From: JBMDXB01 sp048594975
Lineage (GTDB): Bacteria > Acidobacteriota > Vicinamibacteria > Vicinamibacterales > 2-12-FULL-66-21
Assembly: GCA_048594975.1 (NCBI GenBank)
Contig: JBMDXQ010000095.1
Coordinates: 54,588 to 118,587 of the forward strand
Reading direction: 5' to 3'
DNA length: 64,000 nucleotides
Every line of letters starts with the position of its first letter. Within the stretch, counting starts at the first letter, position 1. The notes under the pieces are model-generated. The model did not search any database and had not been told where the DNA came from. It was given only the letters and a program-made list of their open reading frames with translations. Positions 50,521 through 59,419 of the stretch are shown piece after piece. A program made the translations under genes and the position numbers.

Positions 50521-51390
50521 CTACTTCAGCAGGACGCGCTTCACGTACTCCGCGCTGACGGTGATGCTGCGGATGGGATCGTGCGTGAAGTTGCCGCCCT
50601 GCTCGACGAAAAAGTGCTTCAGTCCGGCGAGCTCCGCATCCGGCCAGATCTTCGTGAAGTCGATCGTGCCGTTGCCCACCTCGGTGTAATCGCCGCTGAC
50701 CGGGTGGACGTCCTTGACGTGCCACATCACGAAGCGGCCGGGCGCACGCCTGAACAGGTCGTGCGGCGCCTGCGACGCCCGCGCGACCCAGTACAGATCC
50801 ATCTGCAGCTTGACCAGCGCGGGGTCAGTGTCCTTCAGGATGATGTCGTAGCCACGCGTGCCGTTCTGGTCGATGAACTCGAAGTCGTGATTGTGATACG
50901 CGAGCTGCAGCTTCGCACTCCTGGCCTGCTCTCCCGCGATGTTCAGCCGCTCGGCCACCACCTTGAACTTCTCGATCGTCCGGGAGTCCTGATTGACGAG
51001 CGGCCATGTGATGTACGACTGTCCCAGCGCATGAGCCCCCTGGATGCAGCGATCCATGTAGCGCGTCAGCTGGTCGATGCCGGTGTTCACGTACTGGTTC
51101 AGGTCGTAGTGCCCGCTCGGACTCGCCAGGTTGAGATCCTGCAGGCGATGCGCGAACGCCTTGGCGTCCAGGCCGTAATAACGGATCGCTTCCGGATCGA
51201 AGCCGTACGTCTCGACCTCTTCGTAGCCGATGCCGGCGACACGCTTGAGCGTGTCGTCCACATCCTGCCGCATCGCAGCGCGGACCGTGTACAGCTGCAG
51301 CCCGAGCTTGTAGCGGCGCGGCTGGCGGAGCACGAGCGCGGCCGACGCGTACGCGCCGGCCTGCTTCATGAAACGGCGGCGGCTAATCAT
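50521..51390 (-). CDS. Tat-exported sugar phosphate isomerase/epimerase-like TIM barrel
   Basis: About 289 residues; twin-arginine start (ISRRRFMKQAGAYASAALVL) and a xylose-isomerase-like barrel: KLGLQLYTVRAAMRQDVDDT, YEEVETYGFDPEAI, LQLAYHNHDFEF with metal/substrate residues, LVKLQMDLYWV, FVMWHVKDVHP and EVGNGTIDFTKIW. It is related to, but clearly different from, the barrel at 15.4 kb. Such proteins act on sugars or inositols, often with Gfo/Idh partners, but none is adjacent here. Start ATG 51390 leads straight into the Tat motif; the frame is open further upstream with shadow composition. The 394-bp gap before the methyltransferase shows no gene. Confidence 0.85.
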   Translation of the reverse strand: MISRRRFMKQAGAYASAALVLRQPRRYKLGLQLYTVRAAMRQDVDDTLKRVAGIGYEEVETYGFDPEAIRYYGLDAKAFAHRLQDLNLASPSGHYDLNQYVNTGIDQLTRYMDRCIQGAHALGQSYITWPLVNQDSRTIEKFKVVAERLNIAGEQARSAKLQLAYHNHDFEFIDQNGTRGYDIILKDTDPALVKLQMDLYWVARASQAPHDLFRRAPGRFVMWHVKDVHPVSGDYTEVGNGTIDFTKIWPDAELAGLKHFFVEQGGNFTHDPIRSITVSAEYVKRVLLK

Positions 51391-51784
51391 ACGCGCGAGT
51401 TTACGCCCGAACCGGCTCCGCTGCCGTGTGCGTCCTCGCCGGTTCGCGTCTTTGAGCCTGCCGGTGCCTTTTCCGAGCGGACGATCCGGCTGGCGAGGCC
51501 GACATGCGACTTGCCGCCTCGCATTGATCGAGAGCGGGGAAGCCTCGGTCCGGACACTATGTCCGCAACGTCCGGCGTCGGCCGGAACGGCGCTCCAGAG
51601 GGCATGCGTGAGGCCTCGCCGACGGCGCCAGGCCAGTTGCGAGTCGAGCTGAGCGGGTGGGGAAGATGCCCTTGCTGCGCACATTCACGGGATTGGAGGC
51701 GCGGAAAGCGCGCCGCGGCGAGCTCGGCGGTATGGCGCGCGCGCCTCGATCGGTCAACCGGCGCTTCGTGGAATCAGGTGCGAG

Positions 51785-52675
51785 TCAGATTCGTGGAGGC
51801 GCAGCCAGCAGGATCCCTGTCGGCGCGAAATAGCGCGACACGCGAGCCCGCCGCGCCTTGAATGGCAGCCTCTCGGCCGGCCGGTTCGCGGGCGTGAGCG
51901 TCACGGTCCCGGCGATCTCCTCCCGACCCACCTTGCCACGAAACTCGTGCTGCGTCAGGCCGAGTCCCTCCAGCGTGATCCTCAGGCTGAACGTGATGTC
52001 GGTACCCCGCAGCATTGTCGCATCGAGAACCTCGCGGCGATCGCCGGCGCGTGCCACGCCTTCCACCGCCTGGAACTGCTGCTCGAAGAACGCTGCATAG
52101 TCGATCCGCCGTCCGGCGACGGTCAGCTGCCATTTCCACGCGCCGGCGACGCGTGCCGGCACGACCCACAGGTAGATCGGCGGCGGTTCGGGGCTGACTT
52201 TGTCCGGCTGCCAGCTCCCAAGGTTCCACGTGCTCGTCAGGACGCGCGTGCCTGGCCGAGCGCGTTCGAGGATCACCGGCCGCAGCAGGCGCATCAATTC
52301 GGGAAACAGCCACATCGTGATGACCGTTGCGTCGCGGAGGTCCGCGTCGAAGGCGTTTTGATGCTCGAAGCGGACGCGGTCGGCGAGCCCCTCGCCCCTG
52401 GCGCGCTCGTTGGCTTGCCTCACGAGCTCCGCGTCGACGTCCACGCCCCACGCGCGGAGCCGCGGGTTCATCCGCGCGGCGGTGAGCGGGATCAGTCCAT
52501 CCCCGGACCCGAGGTCGACGACTACGTCGCCGTCCCGCAGCTCGGCGAGCCGCAGCATGCGTTCGACGCTCTCGGGAGTGCTCGCCTGGAAGAACGAGAA
52601 TCGCTCCTGCGGGTCGGCGGGCACGGCAATCCCCAGGACTGCCAGGGCTACCATGGGACTGAGACGCTTGAACAT
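51785..52675 (-). CDS. Signal-peptide-bearing SAM methyltransferase-like protein
   Basis: A 296-residue protein. After a hydrophobic N terminus that looks like a signal peptide (SPMVALAVLGIAVPADP) comes a class I methyltransferase fold: VVVDLGSGDGLIPLTAARMN (motif I), AWGVDVDAELVRQANERAR, FEHQNAFDADLRDATVITMW and RPGTRVLTSTWNLGSWQPDK. The C-terminal half is a beta-rich domain (DITFSLRITLEGLGLTQHEF). An exported SAM enzyme is odd, because SAM is not expected outside the cytoplasm; either the segment is a membrane anchor or the protein has another role. GAGGGAT precedes ATG 52675. No partner gene is adjacent. Confidence 0.78.
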   Translation of the reverse strand: MFKRLSPMVALAVLGIAVPADPQERFSFFQASTPESVERMLRLAELRDGDVVVDLGSGDGLIPLTAARMNPRLRAWGVDVDAELVRQANERARGEGLADRVRFEHQNAFDADLRDATVITMWLFPELMRLLRPVILERARPGTRVLTSTWNLGSWQPDKVSPEPPPIYLWVVPARVAGAWKWQLTVAGRRIDYAAFFEQQFQAVEGVARAGDRREVLDATMLRGTDITFSLRITLEGLGLTQHEFRGKVGREEIAGTVTLTPANRPAERLPFKARRARVSRYFAPTGILLAAPPRI

Positions 52676-52927
52676 GGATCCCTCGACACGTGAAGTTTGG
52701 ATTCGCAGCCGCGACCGGACTCTCCCGAGCGCAACAGGTTCACCAGGTTCGGAAGGCCTCACGCGGTCCGCTCGACGTCCTTCAGAAATGCATCGAAGCC
52801 ACCGCGTAATGGTTAGCGGGTTCTGATCTGCGCGCGGCGCGGGTCGATCATCAATCCAAATTTCGACAGTCTGCCATAGCTGTCGCGTGGCCGAGCGCGC
52901 CGACGATCAGCTTGTTCCCGATCGCGA

Positions 52928-53614
52928 GTGGCGCGCTCGAGCGCGCGGAACACGAGCGGGATCGGGAACGCCAGCAGCGTGAACGCTTGGAGCGCGAGAA
53001 ACGAGCGGCTTCGTCCCGTGAACGATCGACTGAGGAAGGAACTGGATGTCGCGCGCACCAACACCACTCCGCGACGCAGTGGCCGACGCGTCGGACGGCG
53101 TCACGGTCGGCACGGACATCGGCATCCGCCCACGCACATCGACGAAACGATCGACGTGCCGCTGCCCACGAGCTGCCCCGAGTGCGGCGGCGGGCTCACC
53201 GAGGCGCGCGTGGCCGACCAGATCCAGGACGAGACCGCTCATGGTGTGGCGATCGCGAGGGCGCGCCTCTTTCATGAACCGGCCGACCTACTCAACCAGC
53301 CGGTCCCCGCACCGTCGTTCCAACGCTTCGCTGCGCACCTCGCGGGCGGATTGCCGGCCGTTGTCGGGTTTCTCTTCGATCCCACGGTCGATGCGATCAA
53401 CTGCCGCGCTGAGCGGGCGCTACGGCCCGCTGTGGTCAATCCGAAAGGGTCCGGCGGCAATCCCTCGTTGGGTGGCGCCGAAACCCAGCAGATCCTCGCC
53501 AGCGTGATCCACACGGCGGGTCTCCGCAACCCCGATGCCCGCGCCGTCTTGGTCGACTTGCTCCGCGCTCGTCAGCCGATCCCTTCGCCTGCCACCTGCG
53601 CAACGCCGCAGTAG
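52928..53614 (+). pseudogene. IS66-family transposase with internal deletion
   Basis: An uninterrupted 228-codon frame joins the two ends of an IS66 transposase (TnpC). N-terminal part: NERLRPVNDRLRKELDVART, a basic linker, and THIDETIDVPLPTSCPECGG (the zinc-finger-like segment). C-terminal part: VGFLFDPTVDAINCRAERAL, AVVNPKGSGGNPSLGGAETQ and QILASVIHTAGLRN. The middle, with the first catalytic aspartates, is missing, so it cannot transpose. Terminal repeats were not found. The N-terminal start is uncertain because the upstream sequence is also IS-like in another frame. Confidence 0.75.
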
Positions 53615-54219
53615 AGTCGACCCGCTAACCAGTTACTCAGGTCTGCAGAGGCGATCATGTCCGCCGTCCGAGCGACTCTCTCATCACTCCAGCTCAGCTC
53701 ACCCTGATGTCACCTCCAAGTCTTGACTTGGTATGCCCGCACGGCGTGCCGGCGCCGGTCGTCATCAGTCAGCTGCAGGCGTCGGCCGCGCAAGTGGCGG
53801 AGGAGACGATCTCTTCGATCAGGTCGCGGAGCCTCCCGCTCTTGGAGCTCCAAGCCAGCCGGTGAGAACGACGCGCACCAACCGCAGAGCGGCCGTGTCG
53901 ATCACGCCCGGAGTCTATATCACAGACCGGCATTTGCGGCCCGGCCGGACGTCGATCCAACCGTGGGGCACTACGCGCCTGCCGGGCGGCCGATTCGTTT
54001 GCATGCAAATGATCTATTGGCAGCTGGCCGATTGGTTGAGTGGCGGTCAGGCTGCGGCGGTGCCGGTACGGGCGGCTGTTTCTTCCCGAACGACGGCCGC
54101 CTGGTCGGCCCTCGCCCGGAATCGAACCGGGGCAAAGGAAGGACAGCCGAAGATAGTCTGCACGGTCTGTAATACGTTTGCGCGCCTGAAACGTAACACT
54201 TCATAGGAGGTCGACTCGC
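53615..54219. other. Gap between the IS66 remnant and the ECF sigma gene
   Basis: No recognisable gene. A 52-codon ORF at 53707-53865 (SQLQASAAQVAEETISSIRS within it) has no convincing ribosome-binding site. At 54102-54131 the minus strand carries a perfect tRNA-like T-arm (CCCGG TTCGATT CCGGG) followed by a CCA, but the spacing is two bases too long and no cloverleaf closes. The sigma gene's AGGAGG is at 54205-54210. Confidence 0.4.
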
Positions 54220-54804
54220 TTGCAGCAAGTTCGAGCGGTCACTCAGACGTTGGGACTGTCTTCCCAGGACACTTCTGTGGTCCCGGACATCGTTGCTGCG
54301 TTTCAGCGGACCTGCGAGACCCAGTTGCATGCGGTGTATGCCTACGTGCGCTACCGCGTTTCCAGCGCGGATGTGGCGGAGGAACTGACGGCAAAAACAT
54401 TCCTCAGAGCTCTCGAACGGTTGGAGAGGTTCGATCCCGCAAAGGGGGAGTTGACACCTTGGCTTTTCGGCGTCGCGCGGCACATGGTGAAGGACTACTT
54501 GCGTGCACGGCGGCGTTGGACCTGGATTCCGATCGATTGGATCGTTCAACGAGAGTGCCGCGACCCGAACCCGGAGGCTGCGATGGCTGCTGGCGAATTG
54601 CACCAGCACCTCGCCCACGTGGTCAGCTGCCTGTCGGGCCGCGATCGTGACGTGCTCGGATTGAAATTCGGCGCGGGTTTTACGAACCGAGAGATATCTC
54701 GGATTACTGGTCTGCGAGAGGCTCACGTCGGGGTCATCGTCTATCGAGCCGTTGGTAGGCTCAGGCGACAACTCGCGGCCAAAGGAATCGACCATGATGA
54801 ATGA
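54220..54804 (+). CDS. ECF-type RNA polymerase sigma factor
   Basis: A 194-residue sigma factor. Region 2 spans ~30-100: LHAVYAYVRYRVSSADVAEE, KTFLRALERLERFDPAKGEL and TPWLFGVARHMVKDYLRARR. Region 4 (~130-185) contains LSGRDRDVLGLKFGAGFTNR and EISRITGLREAHVGVIVYRA. This is normal ECF architecture, directing RNA polymerase to a small regulon in response to a surface signal. TTG 54220 is the start, with AGGAGG at 54205-54210. Its end overlaps the start of an anti-sigma-like gene by 11 bp, the usual sigma/anti-sigma coupling. Confidence 0.9.
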   Translation: MQQVRAVTQTLGLSSQDTSVVPDIVAAFQRTCETQLHAVYAYVRYRVSSADVAEELTAKTFLRALERLERFDPAKGELTPWLFGVARHMVKDYLRARRRWTWIPIDWIVQRECRDPNPEAAMAAGELHQHLAHVVSCLSGRDRDVLGLKFGAGFTNREISRITGLREAHVGVIVYRAVGRLRRQLAAKGIDHDE

Positions 54805-55090
54805 GAAATCAGCCGCGCAGGCATTCGAAAAGAAAATCAGAGCAGTCTCGCCTGTTGCGCCGGAACAGCTGGCCGTTGGCCCGAATGACGTCCCTGACGA
54901 GGTGCAGATTGCGGCGGCACTTCGGTTTCTCGGTGCGGAATGGGGACATAGGACGCCATCCTCCCTTCGACATACGATCGCACTGCTCCAGTGCAAGCGG
55001 TGGGCTCGCATCGTGCGACGGTCTTGCCGGTTGGACGAAGGCGCCTGCTCCCGGTTGGCCTCGCGGCCACTGCCGCCGCGATCTTATTGA
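54794..55090 (+). CDS. N-terminal part of a frame-broken anti-sigma-like protein
   Basis: Starts with ATG inside the sigma gene's end (MMNEKSAAQAFEKKIRAVSP) and reads a soluble N terminus (NDVPDEVQIAAALRFLGAEW) of the kind that binds a sigma factor. After about residue 60 the sequence turns into Arg/Ser-rich shadow and stops at 55090. The natural continuation, with a membrane segment, is in another frame from ~54991. It is therefore probably the first half of one gene broken by a single-base shift between about 54970 and 55035. Confidence 0.5.
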   Translation: MMNEKSAAQAFEKKIRAVSPVAPEQLAVGPNDVPDEVQIAAALRFLGAEWGHRTPSSLRHTIALLQCKRWARIVRRSCRLDEGACSRLASRPLPPRSY

Positions 55091-55779
55091 TCTTGTTCGT
55101 CCCTGCGGTCCGGGGCACGGTAGCCCGACAGATTAGTCGCGTCCTCGCGATCGTTCAGGTTGGCCCGGATACCGAAATCGTCAGACCCGACGTGCAGACG
55201 CCTGGCGAAGTGGCAGCGTCGCTGCAACAGCATGAACAGCAACTCGGTGCCGGACGAAGGTGGCACGTCGGCACCCGTTACGTAGGCGTCGGCGGCACAG
55301 TCCCTGCAAATGCGTCCGCGGCAGTGCAGCGTGTCGACCGGCTTGAATTACTTCATTCGTTGACATCGATGACGATTCAAGTGCCGACCGTCGCCCACCG
55401 TGGGACGATCCCGGCCTTCAATCATGCGCTGGTGGCGCCTGACGGTCTGTTGCTTCTGTTCTTCGGATCCGACGACGACGAGCTGCTTGTGATGCAGGCT
55501 CGCGTCGGAGGCGGTCGGGCGATGGCCCATTCCCGAGTTGTCATGGGCACCGACCGTCAAGGCAGGTGGATTTCCGAGACGCCAGCGCTGAAGACCGAGG
55601 AATTGATGCTCGATGGCCAGACCGTCGTGTGGGATCCCGATAACACTGGGCGCAGACCGGATTCATCGGCGCTGCGATGGGAACGGGATGGGGTGAGCTA
55701 TTCGCTGATGGGACGCGCGCTCACGCGGGATGAAGCCGTCCAGCTTCTTGTGAGTCTGCGGCCGGTCGACGCGCAGTAA
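54991..55779 (+). CDS. Membrane-anchored C-terminal part of the anti-sigma-like protein
   Basis: A 262-codon frame from GTG 54991. After a basic stretch comes one membrane segment (LLPVGLAATAAAILLILFVP) and a periplasmic domain of ~200 residues. The end resembles DUF4367-type domains seen on anti-sigma factors: ALRWERDGVSYSLMGRALTR then DEAVQLLVSLRPV. An in-frame stop at 54949 prevents a longer protein, and no ribosome-binding site fits the GTG, which supports a frameshift relative to the 54794 ORF. If the break is a sequencing error, the two together make one anti-sigma factor of about 325 residues. Confidence 0.6.
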   Translation: MQAVGSHRATVLPVGRRRLLPVGLAATAAAILLILFVPAVRGTVARQISRVLAIVQVGPDTEIVRPDVQTPGEVAASLQQHEQQLGAGRRWHVGTRYVGVGGTVPANASAAVQRVDRLELLHSLTSMTIQVPTVAHRGTIPAFNHALVAPDGLLLLFFGSDDDELLVMQARVGGGRAMAHSRVVMGTDRQGRWISETPALKTEELMLDGQTVVWDPDNTGRRPDSSALRWERDGVSYSLMGRALTRDEAVQLLVSLRPVDAQ

Positions 55780-55906
55780 GCGCGAAGCCGAGGGGTAGGG
55801 CTGCCCGCATTCAAGTCCCACGGGCGTCCTTGAAACTCACTTGAGGCCGGTCGCCCGCGTTCGCGCCGTAGGTTAGCGAACGGTTAACCGACCGTCGCGC
55901 ACAACA

Positions 55907-55936
55907 AGAAAGGCCCAGTAACCACTGGGCCTTTCT
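55907..55936. terminator. Perfect 13-bp hairpin terminator
   Basis: AGAAAGGCCCAGT, loop AACC, ACTGGGCCTTTCT. It ends the sigma/anti-sigma transcript and has short T- and A-rich edges that could serve both directions. The rest of 55780-56209 holds only the tRNA-Asn fragment. Confidence 0.75.
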
Positions 55937-56089
55937 GATTGGTGCGAAAGGGAGCATTCGGACCGTTCTGACGCGTTGATTTTAAAGGGCTTATGGCTTT
56001 TTGACATTCTCTCCTTCCGCCCGATCCGCTCAAAAGGCTCGGTAGAGACACGTATTGAGCACGTGGAAGAACTATTCCAGATCGGCCGA

Positions 56090-56135
56090 GCTGTTAACCG
56101 GAAGGGTTGCTGGTTCGAGTCCAGCCGAGGAGCCA
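56090..56135 (+). pseudogene. 3' half of tRNA-Asn (GTT), tRNA remnant
   Basis: From GCTGTTAACC (anticodon loop CTGTTAA, anticodon GTT at 56093-56095) through the T-arm GCTGG TTCGAGT CCAGC to GCCA, the sequence matches a bacterial tRNA-Asn. The acceptor strand CGAGGA is one base short, the anticodon stem does not pair, and no 5' half (TCCTCG...) exists upstream. Similarity begins at the anticodon loop, as expected for a leftover integration site. Confidence 0.65.
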
Positions 56136-56209
56136 AATCCTTCAAGCACTCACATCGTGGAACGTTACGCGCTCGCCGCCGCAGGAGAATCCAGCGCCGA
56201 CTGACGCGT

Positions 56210-59200
56210 TCAGAATAGAATGCGTGCCGCCAACTGCGCCTGGCGCGGCGGCCCCGCGCGGAGAAACTGCCCGTAGGTCGGCAGCGGCTCACGGGGATAG
56301 GCGCCGACGCCGAAGACATTGTTGATCTCGGTGAAATTGGCGCGATTGAGCAGGTTGAACACCTCGAGCATCGGTTCGACCGAAACATCCCGGCCCAAAC
56401 CAAACCGGCGGCTCACTCGCGCGTCGACGCTCGCCTCGCCGGGCAGACGGCCGAAGTTCCTCGGCACGGTGGACGCAGCGTCACCCGGCGTCCGCCGCGC
56501 CCGGTCCGACGGGAAATTGCCACCGTCGCCGTCCCCGTTGAGATCCGTGCCGGCGAGGATGTTGAACGGCACACCAGAGCCGATGCTGACGATGCCGGAC
56601 ACCTGGATGCCGCCTGGCGCTTGATACCATCCGCTGAACACCAACCGGTGGCGCAGATCCTGCTGCGACGGCCCACGCTCCGCGCGCGGATCGAAGCCGA
56701 GCGGCAGGCCGTCCCGATCAGTCGCGTCGCGGCCCCGTCCGTTGTCCTGCGGCAGGAACGACGTCTGGAAGTCGCTGCTCGTGTCCTCTGCCTTCGACAG
56801 GACGTAGCTCGCCAGAAACTGCGTCCGCCCACTGAAGCGCTTCCGCACGGCAACGTTCAACCCGCGATACCACGTCTCGCCGTACGAGGTGTACTGCAGG
56901 ATCGAGGCGGACGTGCCGGGCCGCCCCGCGACGTCCTCAGGGCGCCGACCTGCTCCGACGCTCGGGACGAGAGGATTGTAATCGATGGCGCCGAGCTGAT
57001 GACGCCCGCGGATGTAGATGACGTCGGCAGACAGCGTCGCCGCGCCGATCGCCCGGTCGATCCCGGCGGAGACCTGGTGCGTGTAGGACGTCTTCAGGCC
57101 TGGATCCAAGCCGATCACGAGGCTCGGGAACGACCCGACGGCTCCCTCGGGAAGCCTGCGGCCCGGCGCGTTCCAGGCGGCCAGCGATTGCGGGAACCGC
57201 GCGACCAACGTCCGCACTCCGCTGGGCGCCCCATTGATCACGTCGGCGACGGCGGCGCCTGCTGAAATGATGTTGTCGTAGTGCACGCCGTAGGCCGCGT
57301 GAACGGACGTGGCGACCGGTCCCGGCAGCTGCCAGTTGAGCCCGAGGCGCGGCGCGAGGTTGTTTCGATCCGCCGGGATCCGGTACGTGCCGTACCCGGG
57401 CATCGCGTAGGAGCGCTTCTCCCAGAACTGGGTCTGGTAACGGACGCCACCCTGGACCGTGATGCGCGGGTTGATCCGCCAGCTGTCCTGGCCGAACGCG
57501 GCCACGTCGCCGATCGTGTAAGACGTCGCATCGTTGCCGTACCCTTGGACGTAGGCGGCAGGCAGGCCGAGTGCGACCGCCTGAATGGCGCTGACGGGCG
57601 CGGATAGCAGGCCGGCAATGACGGGAAGCGGCGTGAAGATGTATCGGCCGCCGAAATGCAGGGGGAGCGTCGAGTTCGGATGCTGGACGAGGTTGAAGTC
57701 GAAGCCCGCCTTCCAGAGATGATGGCCGGTTTGATAACTCACCGTATCGAGCACTTCGTATCGCGTGTTCCTGCGCAGCTGCGGGTTGATGCGATGACGG
57801 CCCGCGAAGGCGACGCCGGCGATTTCGATGGTTGGTCCGCCTTCGTCGGGACGATCGCACGGTCCGACGCAGGTCGGATCGAGCGGCAGGACTCTCTGAT
57901 CGCGACTGGCCGCCTGAAACCGCAGCTCGTTGACGCTTCCCGATGAGAGCACCGTCTGATGCGAGGCCATGAATATGTGGTCGCGGCTGTCCAGGAGCGC
58001 GCCCCGGCTCTTCGCCACCAGGCCGCCCCACGTCTCGAGATTCTCGTTGTACCCGTCGGCGTAGTTGTACCGGGCCGTCAGCGTCTGCGTCGATCGAAGG
58101 TTGTGGTCCAGCTTGACAAGAAACGCGTTCGCCGTGACGCGGTACGGCACGTACCCCGTCTCGATCGGAAAGCCGGCGCCTCTCAGGATGTCGGCTGCGG
58201 TCCGCGGGGCCTGTCCGGGCACATCGACCGAGGTCGTGTCATCGATGTTGATGAAATTGTTGGCCGTCACGCCGAGCCGCTCGTAGGATCCGAAGAAGAA
58301 CGTGCGATCCTTTCTGACAGGACCACCTACCACCGCGCCGAACTGCTGCTGACTGTACGGGGCCTTCCGACGATCGATCGGACGGCCGCTCGGTTCGAAC
58401 TTCTCGAAGTATTCCTTGGCGTTCAGCAGGTCATGCCGGAGATACGCGAAGGTACTGCCCGACAGCTCATTGGTGCCGCTCTTGGTGACGATGTTCACGA
58501 CACCGCCAGAGGCCTTGCCGAATTCGGCGGTAGAGGATTGAGCGAGCACCTGGAACTCCCGAACGGCTTCCTGGCTGAACGTGGCTCTCACGCTGCCGAC
58601 GACGTCATCATTGTTGTCGAGCCCATCGACGGTCACGTTGTTCGATCGCGCCCGCTGACCTCCAAAGGACAACCCCGACGTGGCCGTGGCGCCCTGCAGC
58701 GGCATGCGGTCGGCGATGACGCCGGGCGTAATCAGCGAAAACGAGATGAAGTTGCGGCCGTTGATGGGCAGCCGCTCGATTTGCGGCGCCGACACGACGG
58801 TGGCCACGACTGCCTGTTGCACATTGAGTTGCGGGGACCCGGCCGCAACCGTCACCTGCACCGTGACACCTGCTACGCGTAACACCACGTCGATCGCCAT
58901 GACGCTGCCCAGCGTCAACTCGACGGCTTCGAACACGTGTGCGGTGAAGCCGGCAGCCTCCACCCGCACGCGGTAGGTCCCTGGGGGAAGGGCGGGGACA
59001 TCGAACCGGCCGTCGGCACCGGAAGCCGCCACCCGTTGGAGGTTGGTGTCCACGTTGGTGGCGGTGACGCTCGCGCCGGAAATCACGGCGCCCGATTCGT
59101 CGCGAACGACACCCGTCAGGTCGGCGGACGTCGACCGGCTCTGCGCCATGGCCGGCGGAGCAGCGCCGCAGGCGAGCGCGCACACGACGAGGAGGCAACG

Positions 59201-59215
59201 AGCGGTGACTCCCAT
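56210..59215 (-). CDS. Oar-like TonB-dependent receptor
   Basis: A 1001-residue outer-membrane receptor with signal peptide (CLLVVCALACGAAPPAMAQS), a carboxypeptidase-regulatory domain (residues ~28-115: DLTGVVRDESGAVISGASVT; GTYRVRVEAAGFTAHVFEAV), plug (IERLPINGRNFISFSLITPG; TVDGLDNNDDVVGSV; FGKASGGVVNIVTKSGTNEL) and a barrel closing with QLAARILF. The plug is of the canonical Oar type. Ligand unknown. ATG 59215 has GAGGAC upstream. It is divergent from the TPR kinase with 204 bp between, so the kinase or its target may control the receptor. Confidence 0.92.
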   Translation of the reverse strand: MGVTARCLLVVCALACGAAPPAMAQSRSTSADLTGVVRDESGAVISGASVTATNVDTNLQRVAASGADGRFDVPALPPGTYRVRVEAAGFTAHVFEAVELTLGSVMAIDVVLRVAGVTVQVTVAAGSPQLNVQQAVVATVVSAPQIERLPINGRNFISFSLITPGVIADRMPLQGATATSGLSFGGQRARSNNVTVDGLDNNDDVVGSVRATFSQEAVREFQVLAQSSTAEFGKASGGVVNIVTKSGTNELSGSTFAYLRHDLLNAKEYFEKFEPSGRPIDRRKAPYSQQQFGAVVGGPVRKDRTFFFGSYERLGVTANNFINIDDTTSVDVPGQAPRTAADILRGAGFPIETGYVPYRVTANAFLVKLDHNLRSTQTLTARYNYADGYNENLETWGGLVAKSRGALLDSRDHIFMASHQTVLSSGSVNELRFQAASRDQRVLPLDPTCVGPCDRPDEGGPTIEIAGVAFAGRHRINPQLRRNTRYEVLDTVSYQTGHHLWKAGFDFNLVQHPNSTLPLHFGGRYIFTPLPVIAGLLSAPVSAIQAVALGLPAAYVQGYGNDATSYTIGDVAAFGQDSWRINPRITVQGGVRYQTQFWEKRSYAMPGYGTYRIPADRNNLAPRLGLNWQLPGPVATSVHAAYGVHYDNIISAGAAVADVINGAPSGVRTLVARFPQSLAAWNAPGRRLPEGAVGSFPSLVIGLDPGLKTSYTHQVSAGIDRAIGAATLSADVIYIRGRHQLGAIDYNPLVPSVGAGRRPEDVAGRPGTSASILQYTSYGETWYRGLNVAVRKRFSGRTQFLASYVLSKAEDTSSDFQTSFLPQDNGRGRDATDRDGLPLGFDPRAERGPSQQDLRHRLVFSGWYQAPGGIQVSGIVSIGSGVPFNILAGTDLNGDGDGGNFPSDRARRTPGDAASTVPRNFGRLPGEASVDARVSRRFGLGRDVSVEPMLEVFNLLNRANFTEINNVFGVGAYPREPLPTYGQFLRAGPPRQAQLAARILF

Positions 59216-59402
59216 CGTCCTCCGGGTCCCGCATTGACGGGAAGCTGGGAGCGGGTGGATGGTAGCACGTTTCTCTTGTCGGCCCCCGTTCGCAGAGCGG
59301 CTCCCTCGAGAGCCCGCGCGCGACGGCGCGTTCACACCGCGCATGGGCCGGCGCGCCGCAGCCGACCGGCAGCCGCCACGCTGGTGGGCCAGGTCGGCGC
59401 AA

Positions 59403-59408
59403 TATAAT
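59403..59408 (+). promoter_or_regulatory. TATAAT element 11 nt before the TPR-kinase start codon
   Basis: Perfect -10 hexamer at the same 11-nt distance as for the kinase gene at 26,995; no ribosome-binding site. Confidence 0.5.
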
Positions 59409-59419
59409 CCACGAATTCG

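Noticed and set aside
53707..53865. 52-codon ORF with a helical C terminus in the gap before the ECF sigma gene
   Set aside because: No ribosome-binding site or -10 element and no sign of conservation; noted only as gap content.
54102..54131. Minus-strand tRNA-like T-arm (CCCGG TTCGATT CCGGG) followed by CCA
   Set aside because: Two bases too many between T-stem and CCA, and no anticodon arm or 5' acceptor strand pairs with it; could be a third tRNA scar but the evidence is too thin.
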